Below, in pieces: positions 54,127 through 63,893 of a stretch of DNA of 64,000 bases. The notes below the pieces were generated by a model. The model saw only the letters and a list, made by a program, of their open reading frames with translations, was not told where the DNA came from and ran no database searches. The position numbers were made by a program, and so were the translations under genes. How positions within the stretch are numbered: the first letter of the stretch is position 1; each line of letters opens with the position of its first letter. This stretch comes from Pseudomonadota bacterium (lineage in GTDB: Bacteria > Pseudomonadota > Gammaproteobacteria > Steroidobacterales > Woeseiaceae): the NCBI GenBank assembly GCA_022567295.1, contig JADFHE010000014.1:1-64000 (forward strand), written 5' to 3'.

Positions 54127-56187
54127 ATGTACGAACAACACTTTGGGCTTAAGAAGCGGCCGTTTCGCGCCAACGCGACCGGCACCGACGTGTTCGTCGG
54201 ACCGCAAATCGCCGCGACGATGGCGGGCCTGAAGAAGTCGCTCTCGGCCGGTGATGCAATCGCAAGTGTTTCGGGCCCTGTGGGATCCGGCAAGACGACG
54301 CTTGTAACCCGGGCACTGGAGTTGATTGGCAAGAACCAGATAGTCATCCATGTTGCCCGAATGCGTCTCGACAGCAATGACGTTTTGGATTTGCTGCTGG
54401 ATGAACTCGGGATACAAGATAAGCCGGACGGCACAATCCAAAGATTCGGCGCGTTCCGCCGATGCCTGAAAGAACTGGAAGAGAACAACAGACGCGTATT
54501 CGTTACCATCGAGGATGGTGTTCGACTCGGTACGGACACGCTGGCTGAAATTGAAGCATTGACGGCCGCTGACGCGGGAGAATCTGCAGGTGCAAGCGTG
54601 GTCGTGATGGGCGACGCGTCGTTGGACATGATCCTCGGCGAGCCTCAGCTCGCTCGTATGCTCCAGCGTATTCGACGGCGCTACAGCATAAAGGCCTTGT
54701 GTGCGGCAGAACTTCGCGGCTACCTCCGACATTGTTTTCGCCTGGCAGGCGGGGACTTCGAAAAAGTCTTCGATGCCAATGCAGCACCTCTCTTGCACCA
54801 CCTTTCTGACGGCATACCGCGTATCGCAAACAATCTGGTCGAGTCAGCGATGACAGCTGCCGCGGATCAGGATATTCCGGAAGTATCGTCTGCCTTGCTG
54901 TCCCGCGTTGCCGAGAACGAGTACGGACTGAGTGCCGAGGGATTCGACTTTTCAGCACCGTCAGCACCGTCAGCACCCGAACCCGCAAAAGAACCGGCCG
55001 CTCAAAAGTCGGAGACCGTTGCCGCAGCAGCGGATACAGCAGTACCGCAACCCTCTCAGGATGAGGATGAGATTCCGGAGTTGATTCAAGACACGTTACC
55101 CGATCTCAAAGTTCTGATACCTGAAACTGCTGCGGAGCCTGCACCTGTCGCTGCAGCTGCTACGGAGCCTGCACCTGTCGCTGCAGCTGCGCCGCAGGCA
55201 GCTGCAGAGCCGGCAGGCGATGGCGTGCCGGCATGGGACCGAGATCCTACGATGGCGGAATTAAAACCCGATCTCGATGCTCTTGAGCAGGCGATGGCAG
55301 TGGCTCAAGGCAGCGATCCGGAACCGAGTGAGGCAGAAAATCAGGTTCGGCAAGAGAAAGTACCGGACGAGCCAGAGGTAATTCCTGAGATAACCCTGGA
55401 CCACGCAATCAGTCAGCGTATTTCAGATAATCTTATTGACGAGCCTGGCGAAGTAAGCCCACCAGCAGCAGATACTCCCGCAGCACCGCCGACAGTCGCG
55501 AAAACGCCCGCCGTCAAACCGCCGCCAAAAACGAACACAAAGGCTGACGCAGAACTCGAAAAGATCGCCGCTGAATTGGCGAAGGCAAAATCCATTGAAG
55601 ACGTGGACGACAGGATGGCTGAAACACTGTTTGGCGAGGAATTGAATCTCATTGCGGAGCAATTCATGGCGAATCCGCCATCTGCGGAACCCGCGAATGA
55701 CGATTCGAACGTGGTTGTTGCTACCGAGCGGCCGGCTACCAGCGAGAATGCGGCGGCCAGTGGACAGGCCACTGCCAAGGTAGCGGTAACTGTCGATCCT
55801 CCACCCAAAGTCAAAAACGACGCATCGATGACCTCTGCATCGCAGCGCATAAGGACTGTGCACGCGTTAAATGCAGTTCCGAAACCGGTGCCACGCAAAT
55901 CCGCAGCATCTGTCGCGGTGGCTCCCCCAGTTCAGACCGCGCCAGAGCCGACAGCGAAACCCCCGGCAGCGAAACCCCCGGCAGCGAAACCCCCGGCAGC
56001 GAAACCCCCGGCAGCGAAACCCCCGGCAGCAAAACCCCCGGGAGCTCCAGACTCGATCGAAGACCAGATCAACACATCATTGACTCAGACTCTGAAAGCT
56101 CTGGATGTCAGTCCGCCGGTTATTGGCGACGACGAGGACGATGAAGACGAGTCCAAGGGCGGCTTCTTCAGTCGATTCAAGCGCTAA
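54127..56187 (+). CDS. ExeA-like AAA ATPase with long proline/alanine-rich C-terminal extension
   Basis: MYEQHFGLKKRPFRANATGTDVFVGP; Walker A GPVGSGKTTLVTRAL; disordered tail with PPAAK repeats ending GGFFSRFKR. Confidence 0.88.
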   Translation: MYEQHFGLKKRPFRANATGTDVFVGPQIAATMAGLKKSLSAGDAIASVSGPVGSGKTTLVTRALELIGKNQIVIHVARMRLDSNDVLDLLLDELGIQDKPDGTIQRFGAFRRCLKELEENNRRVFVTIEDGVRLGTDTLAEIEALTAADAGESAGASVVVMGDASLDMILGEPQLARMLQRIRRRYSIKALCAAELRGYLRHCFRLAGGDFEKVFDANAAPLLHHLSDGIPRIANNLVESAMTAAADQDIPEVSSALLSRVAENEYGLSAEGFDFSAPSAPSAPEPAKEPAAQKSETVAAAADTAVPQPSQDEDEIPELIQDTLPDLKVLIPETAAEPAPVAAAATEPAPVAAAAPQAAAEPAGDGVPAWDRDPTMAELKPDLDALEQAMAVAQGSDPEPSEAENQVRQEKVPDEPEVIPEITLDHAISQRISDNLIDEPGEVSPPAADTPAAPPTVAKTPAVKPPPKTNTKADAELEKIAAELAKAKSIEDVDDRMAETLFGEELNLIAEQFMANPPSAEPANDDSNVVVATERPATSENAAASGQATAKVAVTVDPPPKVKNDASMTSASQRIRTVHALNAVPKPVPRKSAASVAVAPPVQTAPEPTAKPPAAKPPAAKPPAAKPPAAKPPAAKPPGAPDSIEDQINTSLTQTLKALDVSPPVIGDDEDDEDESKGGFFSRFKR
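55133..55190 (+). repeat. 30-bp-period direct repeat (CGGAGCCTGCACCTGTCGCTGCAGCTGC x2)
   Basis: Identical 28-mers at 55133 and 55163. Confidence 0.9.
55951..56040 (+). repeat. Six 15-bp tandem repeats (GCAGCGAAACCCCCG) encoding (A/T)AKPP units
   Basis: Direct read; units 2-5 identical, units 1 and 6 differ by one base each. Confidence 0.95.
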
Positions 56188-56229
56188 TAGTCGCGCGGGC
56201 GGCTGAGCAAAACGCAAGGACATTCAACG

Positions 56230-58005
56230 CTAGGACGCTTCGGAAAGCTTCGTGTCCACCCAGCGCAGTACGATGTCTTCCAGCAAGGCCAGCGGAACAG
56301 CACCATTACCAAGAACGACATCGTGAAATTCTCGAAGGTCGAAGCGATCACCGAGATCATGCTCTGCAATGCGCCGCAACTCCCAAATTTTCAGCTCCCC
56401 CAGTTTGTACGCGAGCGCCTGGCCCGGCCAGGAAATATAGCGGTCAACTTCAGCGCGGATATTGCCCTTCGACAATGACGTGTTATCGAAGAAAAAATCC
56501 ATTGCTTGCTGACGCGTCCAGCCTTGTGAATGCAATCCAGTGTCGACCACCAATCGGCACGCCCGCCACATTTCATAACTAAGCCGCCCAAAATGCTCGT
56601 ACGGCGTCTTGTAAACATCCATTTCAACGCCGAGCTTTTCGGCATACAGTGCCCAGCCTTCACCGAACGCGCTGAAATAAAGATTGCGCCGAAATGCAGG
56701 AACGTTCTCCATCTCCCAAGAGAGCGCATTTTGATGATGATGTCCCGGGACAGCCTCGTGCAGTGTCAACGCTGGAATTTCATATAACGGTCGTTGATCC
56801 AGCGCATATGTATTGACCCAAAATGCACCGCCGTTCGCTGCACCGGGCGGCGATCCATAGTAAGCACCCGTCGTGTAGTTCGGTGCAATTTCGTCGGGCA
56901 CCGGAATAATTCCGTAGGACTGGCGCGGCAATTTGCCGAAAAAACCCGGCATTTTGTAGTCGATACGTTTCGCGATATAGGCGACTTCTTTTAGAAGCTG
57001 CTCTTGGCTGTTCGCATAGAATTGCGGGTCGGAACGCAGGAACTCGCCGAATGCGGCAAAGTCGCCATCATATTCTAGCTCGTCAATGATGCTGTTCATG
57101 TCCTCTCGAATGCGTTCTACTTCGGCGAGCCCGGTTTGGTGAATTTCGCTGGCAGTGGTGTTGGTCAGCGTCGTATATCGTTTGATACTAAACGCGTAGT
57201 AATCCTTGCCCTCTTCCAGATCTTCGGCGCCGACCGTATCGCTGGCTTGATATTCCTCGTGCAAAAATGCCGCCACGGCAGCAAATGCCGGCAGAACCTC
57301 GTTGCGAATAACTGCTCGGCCTGCTTCGCGGAGCCTGTTCTGTTCCGCAGCAGATAAACGATCGCTCATATCCGTGAACGGATCGAAGAAACTGCTGTCC
57401 TCCGGGTTGTCCTTAACCTGTGCTTCAATGGTCGGAAGGACGCCATCAATCACGATCTGCGGCAACACAAAACGATCCGCAGCGCCGACTCGCATGTTGT
57501 CCAGATTCTCATGGAAATATCGTGGGATATCTGACAATCGCGCAATGTAGTCTTCGTAATCATCGACGCTCGACATCGAGACGCCGCTGCTCGCTGTCAG
57601 CGCGTTCATAAAAAATCCCGAAAACGTATTAAATGGAATTCTCGAAAGATTCAATTCGTACGCACCGATCGAATCCTCCAGTACCCATTGCAACAGATCC
57701 AGATTGATGCGCCCGGCAATGCTCAGAGATTCGCTACTGATATCTTGAGTGCGCCGCAGGAAAGCTTGTTCGGCAGCCAATCGTCGCGATTGATCTGCGG
57801 GCGAAACGCCCGGCATACGGTCATTGAAGTCGCTTACGCCAACGGCCGTTGCCTCGATCGGGTCTTCGCGTAATGAATAGTCCCAATGCTCGGCAATGAT
57901 CGCGTCCAAGTGCCGTTCTGCCGCACCTTCATCAGCGTTCGCAGGACTCGCGGCAGCCGCAAGTGTAATGACCAGCGTTGCAGCAATTATCCGATAGTCA
58001 ATCAA
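56230..58005 (-). CDS. DUF885 family exported protein
   Basis: Signal peptide; YEIPALTLHEAVPGHHHQNALSWE; FGEGWALYAEKLG; PGQALAYKLGELKIWELR. Confidence 0.92.
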   Translation of the reverse strand: MIDYRIIAATLVITLAAAASPANADEGAAERHLDAIIAEHWDYSLREDPIEATAVGVSDFNDRMPGVSPADQSRRLAAEQAFLRRTQDISSESLSIAGRINLDLLQWVLEDSIGAYELNLSRIPFNTFSGFFMNALTASSGVSMSSVDDYEDYIARLSDIPRYFHENLDNMRVGAADRFVLPQIVIDGVLPTIEAQVKDNPEDSSFFDPFTDMSDRLSAAEQNRLREAGRAVIRNEVLPAFAAVAAFLHEEYQASDTVGAEDLEEGKDYYAFSIKRYTTLTNTTASEIHQTGLAEVERIREDMNSIIDELEYDGDFAAFGEFLRSDPQFYANSQEQLLKEVAYIAKRIDYKMPGFFGKLPRQSYGIIPVPDEIAPNYTTGAYYGSPPGAANGGAFWVNTYALDQRPLYEIPALTLHEAVPGHHHQNALSWEMENVPAFRRNLYFSAFGEGWALYAEKLGVEMDVYKTPYEHFGRLSYEMWRACRLVVDTGLHSQGWTRQQAMDFFFDNTSLSKGNIRAEVDRYISWPGQALAYKLGELKIWELRRIAEHDLGDRFDLREFHDVVLGNGAVPLALLEDIVLRWVDTKLSEAS

Positions 58006-58014
58006 CGTACGTCC

Positions 58015-59718
58015 CTATTCAGACGACGCAAGCGCGTCGAGACGTACTGTTTCAAATTCGTCGCCGGAATTCCAGACTGGCATGCTATCGGCGTTCGCGA
58101 TGGCCAGTCCGGTCCAGTAGCCGAGCAGCACATCATCAATCATGCCCTCAAGGTTCCAGCTCGGATCGTACTCGTCACTCGGCTGGTGATAATTGACTTC
58201 GGTGTAGTGATTTTGCTGCTCGCGACCCCATTCTGGCGGCCGATCGACGAAGTCGGTGCCGGTGTCGATATACATCGCGGGTACACCGATCTTGGCGAAG
58301 CTGAATTGATCCGAACGATAGAAATAGCCTTTGTCAGCAAACTGGTCGGGCTTCACTACACGGCCTTGTTCTTCGGCGATACTCATAGCGATCTCGTCGA
58401 TCGACGACTTGCCCAGTCCAATGTACGTTACATCGTGGGTGTGCCCCCAGATATTTCCGCCATCGTAATTGATATTGGCCGCAATTTTTCCAGGCGCAAA
58501 GGTGGGATTCGCCGCGTAGTATTCTGAACCGAGCAGGCCCTGCTCTTCTGCACCGACCAGTGCGATTAGAACTGAGCGCCGCGGAGCTTTGGGAAGCGCT
58601 TTGATCGCTTTGGCAATCGCCATGACCTGAGCAACCCCGGTCGCATTGTCGAATGCGCCGTTGTAAATCGCATCACCGTCTTCGTTTGGCGTCGAGATGC
58701 CTAGATGATCGTGGTGCGCCGTATAGATGACAACTTCATCTTTGAGTTCTGGGTCGCTGCCGGGGATCAGGCCGAGTACGTTGGCGGATTGCACGCGCTG
58801 TATTTCAACGTCCATTCCCATCGACGCGGTGATGCCCAGCGGCACGGGCTCGAAGTCGCGGTTGTATGCCTGTTCGCGAAGCTTATCGAGATCCAACCCT
58901 GCCATCGCGACCAGATCACGAGCCGCATCTTCAGTTACCCATGCCAAAACCTGGCTTCGCGGTTCATCGCCGGCCGGCAATTCAAACTGCACGCCCGTCC
59001 ACGATGTCTGCACAACCTGGAACGGATATCCCGCTGACGAAGATGTATGAATAATGATCGCGCCGACCGCACCCTGTCGAGCCGCGCTCAGATATTTGTA
59101 ATCCCAACGGCCGTACCAGAGACGCGTCTCGCCAGCGAACAATTCCGGGTTCCAGTCTGGATCATTATTCATCATCAGCAAGATTTTGCCGTTTAGGTCG
59201 ACGCCCTTGTAGTCGTCCCAGTCAAATTCCGGGGCCTGAATACCGTAACCAACGAACACGACTTCGGCGTCCGCAACTTCGACACGCTCCTCCTGCACAC
59301 CGCTGGCAACAATGAACTGATCCCATTGCTTCAGTGTCATCGCGATGTCGTGCCCGGAAAACACCCACTCATCGGGTTGCGATGCGCTCACGCCGACAAG
59401 ATCAAAGGGTTGCTCCCAGCGACCTTCTGCCGCACCGGGCTCCAGTCCTAACGCCGCCAGCTGTTCGGCCAGGTACTTGCGAGTCTTTTCATCACCGCGG
59501 CTACCTGGCCCGCGTCCTTCATAACTGTCGTGCGAAATCTCCGCAATAATTCCGCGCATGTAATTATCCTCAATCTGGAGTGACGCCTGCTCAGCTGCAG
59601 AATCGCCGCCCTCCACTGCAGCGCCTGCTAGCTCCGATTCGAGACCGGATTCCTGTTTGCTGCACGCGAATAACAGACTGCTTACGACAATAAGAACTAT
59701 TTTGGAAATAGAATTCAC
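58015..59718 (-). CDS. M28 family metallopeptidase (with PA-like insert)
   Basis: Lipobox LLFACSKQ; VVIYTAHHDHLGI; NGAFDNATGVAQVMAIAKAI; ALVGAEEQGLLGSEYYA. Confidence 0.94.
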   Translation of the reverse strand: MNSISKIVLIVVSSLLFACSKQESGLESELAGAAVEGGDSAAEQASLQIEDNYMRGIIAEISHDSYEGRGPGSRGDEKTRKYLAEQLAALGLEPGAAEGRWEQPFDLVGVSASQPDEWVFSGHDIAMTLKQWDQFIVASGVQEERVEVADAEVVFVGYGIQAPEFDWDDYKGVDLNGKILLMMNNDPDWNPELFAGETRLWYGRWDYKYLSAARQGAVGAIIIHTSSSAGYPFQVVQTSWTGVQFELPAGDEPRSQVLAWVTEDAARDLVAMAGLDLDKLREQAYNRDFEPVPLGITASMGMDVEIQRVQSANVLGLIPGSDPELKDEVVIYTAHHDHLGISTPNEDGDAIYNGAFDNATGVAQVMAIAKAIKALPKAPRRSVLIALVGAEEQGLLGSEYYAANPTFAPGKIAANINYDGGNIWGHTHDVTYIGLGKSSIDEIAMSIAEEQGRVVKPDQFADKGYFYRSDQFSFAKIGVPAMYIDTGTDFVDRPPEWGREQQNHYTEVNYHQPSDEYDPSWNLEGMIDDVLLGYWTGLAIANADSMPVWNSGDEFETVRLDALASSE

Positions 59719-59745
59719 TTGGGTTACTCCAGTTGAGTTGTTTTT

Positions 59746-60123
59746 CTAGCGACGGCGAACGACAATTACTTCATATCGGCCATCAGGGCCGATACACCAC
59801 GACGCCACAATACTCGTGATACTGACAATGATGGCACCGAAAAGTGCGGACCAGAATCCGGACACGTAAAAGTTATCGAGCAATGCGGCGACTAAGCCAA
59901 ACATCGCTGCATTCAAAATAAAGATAAACAGACCAAGCGTCACGATCGTAAGTGGCAATGTCAGCAAAAACATCACGGGACGCACAAATGCGTTAGCGAG
60001 ACCTAATAACAGCGCGGCGATTATGAAATTGCCTGCGCCCTCTAACCCGACGCCGGGTATCAGGCGGGATGCGAGAAAGAGTCCTAGCATGGTAATCAAA
60101 GTGCGAATGAAAATGCCGTTCAT
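59746..60123 (-). CDS. Phage holin family (YvlD/DUF360-like) membrane protein
   Basis: 4 TM; ALLLGLANAFVRPVMFLLTLPLTIVTLGLFIFILNAAMFGLVA. Confidence 0.9.
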   Translation of the reverse strand: MNGIFIRTLITMLGLFLASRLIPGVGLEGAGNFIIAALLLGLANAFVRPVMFLLTLPLTIVTLGLFIFILNAAMFGLVAALLDNFYVSGFWSALFGAIIVSITSIVASWCIGPDGRYEVIVVRRR

Positions 60124-60198
60124 TCCCCCATTATGGCATCAAATTCCCGATCGATTGCTACACGCGGCGGAAGACATTATCGTACGCGCTTGGCCAAG

Positions 60199-60275
60199 GC
60201 GCCCGTAGCTCAGTCGGATAGAGCACCAGATTCCTAATCTGGGGGTCACAAGTTCGAATCTTGTCGGGCGCACCA
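60199..60275 (+). tRNA. tRNA-Arg (anticodon CCT)
   Basis: GCGCCCGTAGCTCAGTCGGATAGAGCACCAGATTCCTAATCTGGGGGTCACAAGTTCGAATCTTGTCGGGCGCACCA; anticodon loop TTCCTAA. Confidence 0.97.
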
Positions 60276-60277
60276 AT

Positions 60278-60313
60278 ACAACCAAGGGTCCCCTTGCGGG
60301 GCCCCTGGTTGTG
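60278..60313 (+). terminator. Long hairpin following tRNA-Arg
   Basis: ACAACCAAGGGTCCCC-ttgc-GGGGCCCCTGGTTGTG: near-perfect inverted repeat directly after CCA; weak U-tract, so terminator call is tentative. Confidence 0.6.
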
Positions 60314-60433
60314 TTCGTGTGTTCGCCGGGATGACGAGGACTTTGTTCGACCAATTGCGAATGCAATTGGCGACGGAGCGGCGCTAGCCGCGCAGCCCGC
60401 AGGGTGTGGATCGCCCCAGGGCGATCTGAATCC

Positions 60434-60451
60434 ATCTTGTCGGGCGCACCA
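60434..60451 (+). repeat. 18-bp duplicate of tRNA-Arg 3' end (ATCTTGTCGGGCGCACCA)
   Basis: Identical to 60258-60275; att-like duplication. Confidence 0.85.
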
Positions 60452-60456
60452 TCTTT

Positions 60457-61203
60457 TCATTGGCTAACGATTTCTGGATTCTTCTCCGAATGCCGCAGGC
60501 TGCGATTGGCCAGCACCAAATACAGTGCCGCCGAAATACCCGAAGCGCCGAACAGCATGGTCATAACAACGATCTGATACTTCGCTGCCACAAACGGTGA
60601 AACCCCGGATAATATCTGGCCGGTCATCATCCCGGGTAACGCAACGAGACCGACCGCAAACAACGAATTAGTGATCGGTATCAACGATGCCTGTAATGCG
60701 ATTCTCCGAGCTTCTATATACGGCGTTCCTCTTTCGTACTCGGACTGAAGCCTTTCGGCCGCAAGACTGACGGCATTCATCGAGCCTGCAAAAATCATTC
60801 CTGCCAGCGGCACTACGTAGCGTGGGCTAAACCATGGTTCAACGCCGATAACCACTTGACTGACCAGCGCAAGCGTTAACATTCCGCCGACGAATATTGC
60901 GCCGAGTGAGTTGAGATACATCTGTGGCTGCTTTTCCTGTAGTGGCCGAATCGCGATCCAGCTCGCCGCAGTAAGCATGATCACCAGGACAGCAATGATG
61001 AATACCGGCTGCTCGGAGTCAAAGATGTATACGAGCACATAGCCAATGAGCAGCAATTGGATCAGCATCCGCAGCGTCGCGTAAATCGCAGTCTGTGCGC
61101 CCGCGGACCAACGAAACATGATGCCGATAACGACAGCCACCGGCAGAAAGGCAATTATCAGCCCTTGCAATGAAATCGCGGTTAGTACTGTTCCCATTTG
61201 CAT
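60457..61203 (-). CDS. fetB: FetB/UPF0014-type ABC transporter permease
   Basis: LIIAFLPVAVVIGIMFRWSAGAQTAIYATLRMLIQLLLIGYVL; IEARRIALQASLIPITNSLFAVGLVALPGMMTGQILSGVSP. Confidence 0.9.
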   Translation of the reverse strand: MQMGTVLTAISLQGLIIAFLPVAVVIGIMFRWSAGAQTAIYATLRMLIQLLLIGYVLVYIFDSEQPVFIIAVLVIMLTAASWIAIRPLQEKQPQMYLNSLGAIFVGGMLTLALVSQVVIGVEPWFSPRYVVPLAGMIFAGSMNAVSLAAERLQSEYERGTPYIEARRIALQASLIPITNSLFAVGLVALPGMMTGQILSGVSPFVAAKYQIVVMTMLFGASGISAALYLVLANRSLRHSEKNPEIVSQ

Positions 61204-61322
61204 TCCTAAGTGGTGACTCGAGGCCTGAGGCCCATGATGAAGAGCGACCGTTCAATCTACAAAGGTTACGATGATATGTCAGGCCGCTCAACGTCAGGAG
61301 CGAAGCTTCATCCGGGCGGGAA

Positions 61323-61940
61323 CTACGGACGAGTGGCGTAATATGCCACCACGCGAGGGTCGCTCTCGATACGCTCTTGGTGTTCCACAAGGCCCGGTGC
61401 CAGTTGCTGCACAAGATCTTTCGGGACGTAATCCAGATTCCCCGAGCGCAGCGAGCGTGTCTGCACGAAGGCCTTCAGGTCAGCTACAGTCAGTCCATTG
61501 TCGGCGAAGTACTCTCCGCCTCCGCGGGCCAGTAGCTCGTCCAGCCCCCGCAGATAAACGGACAACCAACCATCCACGAGTTTTTCGCGTGCCAGTCTGA
61601 GCTCTTCGTCCTCCAGGCCGAAGGTTTGCACTATGTAATGGCTAATATCTTCAAGCGCGCCCAGTACTTCATCACAGTAAAGTGCTTGCAGATCGTCGTC
61701 AGGATACAGGCCTGCCATCTTGCCCACGTAGCGGCTGAGGGCGTTGGATTGAGCCACCTCGGCGCCATCAATTTCGAGCACAGGTACTGAATTGAAGCGC
61801 GTGCTCCGCCGCATCTCGCCAAATTCGGAAAACGATATGCGGTTGTCTTCAAAATCGATTCCTGCCGCGTGAAATGCGATACGGATTGGCTCGGCACGCC
61901 CACCGTCGAAATCAAAATAGGTAAGCTTGTAGCTGGACAT
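61323..61940 (-). CDS. Glutathione S-transferase family protein
   Basis: MSSYKLTYFDFDGGRAEPIRIAFHAAGIDFED...VPVLEIDGAEVAQSNALSRYVGK; start refined to 61940. Confidence 0.93.
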   Translation of the reverse strand: MSSYKLTYFDFDGGRAEPIRIAFHAAGIDFEDNRISFSEFGEMRRSTRFNSVPVLEIDGAEVAQSNALSRYVGKMAGLYPDDDLQALYCDEVLGALEDISHYIVQTFGLEDEELRLAREKLVDGWLSVYLRGLDELLARGGGEYFADNGLTVADLKAFVQTRSLRSGNLDYVPKDLVQQLAPGLVEHQERIESDPRVVAYYATRP

Positions 61941-62150
61941 TGCGTGATCTCCTTTGCGTTGCACCAATCTTACCAGTTGGCTGGCAGAAAACAGCGGACA
62001 GCGGACGTTGCAATAAAAGGCGCTTTCGGCCAATAGCGGTCGTTCATCGAGCGCGCGATTCCGATCGCAACGCATGGCTAGGTACCGTCGCGACTTCCAC
62101 TCTAGCGATGCCTATCTCGTTACTCGTGGACAAGAGTAGAGTAATTTCCT

Positions 62151-62540
62151 CTATTCGGTCGGAAGCCCTGCCGCTTTCCACGCCTCCATACCTCCTTCCA
62201 TGTAGTGGACGTTTGTAAAGCCCATGTCCTTAAGAAGGCTGGCCGCTATGGCGCCATTCGGTCCAATCTGGCACGTAGTAACGACCGGACGCGAGCGATC
62301 TTGGAGCCGAGCTTCTCGCCACTCTTCGGGCAGCTCGAGGTCCGCCTTAACCGGTAACATGCCGAGCGAGATATTAATGCCGCCGGCAGCTAAACCGGTC
62401 GATGAAATATCGGCGGCGTCGCGGACATCCACAAGTAAGACATTGGAGTCTTGTTCTGATCGTTTATGAACTTCATCAGCACTTAGTCCGTCCACCTGTG
62501 CCATTGCATCTTCGGCCATTTGCATAAAAGACTTAGCCAT
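62151..62540 (-). CDS. Rhodanese-like domain protein
   Basis: VLLVDVRDAADISSTGLAAGGINISLGML...RPVVTTCQIGPNGAIAASLLKDMGFTNVHYMEGGMEAWKAAGLP. Confidence 0.92.
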   Translation of the reverse strand: MAKSFMQMAEDAMAQVDGLSADEVHKRSEQDSNVLLVDVRDAADISSTGLAAGGINISLGMLPVKADLELPEEWREARLQDRSRPVVTTCQIGPNGAIAASLLKDMGFTNVHYMEGGMEAWKAAGLPTE

Positions 62541-62568
62541 TGTTGTTCTCCTTATCTTGCGAATCTAA

Positions 62569-63893
62569 TCAGCGAATGAATCGTGCTCCCGGTATTAGAC
62601 TGTAACAAATTTGTCTCAGCTCAATGATGTTCGCTTCGGGTCGCTTCAGCGCCATGTAATAGGCGCGCATGGCGTTATATAAAAAGGGATCGCTATACCG
62701 GCCAACTGACTGGCATTGCTCGGTTGTTCGGGCCCAAATGTATAGCCAGAACGACCCATCAAGTGCTGTGCCAACCAAGTCAATCCGTACTTATCAAACA
62801 AGCGCTGCAAACCAGTGCTTAATCTATTACCTAGAATATGGCTCTTCTCATAAGCCTCGGGGGTTAATATCTCGTTAAGCGCAACCTTTGTCGCAGCCAT
62901 ACAAAGGGCATTGCCGTATAAAGTGCCGCCGATGGCCAGGCCACCATTCATGGATCTGGAATCTAACTCATCCTCAGCCTCTAGATGCGAGGCCACAAAC
63001 TCGCCGATCTCCTTAGTCATGCCGTATGTGCCGGTCGGTATTCCCGCAGCGACCGTTTTACCGAGCGTGAGCATGTCACATTGAATGTTCCAAGCCCGGC
63101 TCAATCCACCCCAGGCACAAATCTGAGTATGCGTTTCATCGATAATCAATAGGCTCTGATATTGGTCACACAGTTTCCGTAATGCATCGAAGAAGCCCTC
63201 CTCCGGTTTAATTACCCCAATGTTCGTCAGGGCGGGTTCAGTTAGCACGCAAGCTATGGGATGATCTTTGAGTGCACTTTCGACGGCAGCTAAATCATTA
63301 AAATCGACATTTATGGTTTTCTTACTGAAGTCCTTAGTAAAGCCCAGACTGTCGTCACCACTGTTCTGATATCCCATCGTGTCGTCAATATGTCCATGAT
63401 ATTTACCATTGAAAACCAGAATGTATTCCTTCTTTGCAAACGCTCTGGCAATCCTGATAGCTTCCATATTTGCCGACGAGGCCGACAACGTAAATTGCCA
63501 GTAGGGGAGTCGATAGCGATTGGCCAGCTCGGCAGAGACCTCAATACTGTCCTCTACCGGTAACAGAAACTGTGACCCATCAGCAACCCGTTGTTGCATC
63601 ACCTCAACGAGGGCCTTGGGTCCATAGCCGCAGGTCATACTGAGATCAGCCTGATTCATGTCCAGGTATTTATGGTCGTCGGCGTCCCAGAAACAGGCAC
63701 CCTCGCCGCGTTTGGCGAAAATAGGCTGATGAAAATACAAGCCCTCCATCCATGCGCAGGGTACGCCATTAGGCATATGCCTCTTTGCTCTATTCAGTAA
63801 GGCTGCTGATTTTGGTCGGTCTCTGTGAAAGCGTTTTGTTTCTCGTTCATAAATGGCTTTCACTCGCTCTTGAGCAACGTTAGTTGCCGGCAT
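62569..63893 (-). pseudogene. Class III (GSA-like) aminotransferase with probable C-terminal frameshift
   Basis: Main frame 62646..63893 (SASSANMEAIRIARAFAKK; DETHTQICAWGGLSRAWN; LGKTVAAGIPTGTYG); C-terminal SVGRYSDPFLYNAMRAYYMALKRPEANIIELR lies in another frame (ORF 62569..62778). Confidence 0.75.

Noticed and set aside
37798-56040. Possible CRISPR-like repeats (15-bp, 21-bp and 30-bp tandem units)
   Set aside because: All are contiguous in-frame coding repeats without spacers; no cas genes seen.
60158-60460. 100-aa minus-strand ORF containing GAPDKIRTCDPQIRNLVLYPTELRAPW
   Set aside because: It is the antisense translation of the tRNA-Arg gene, a well-known spurious annotation pattern.
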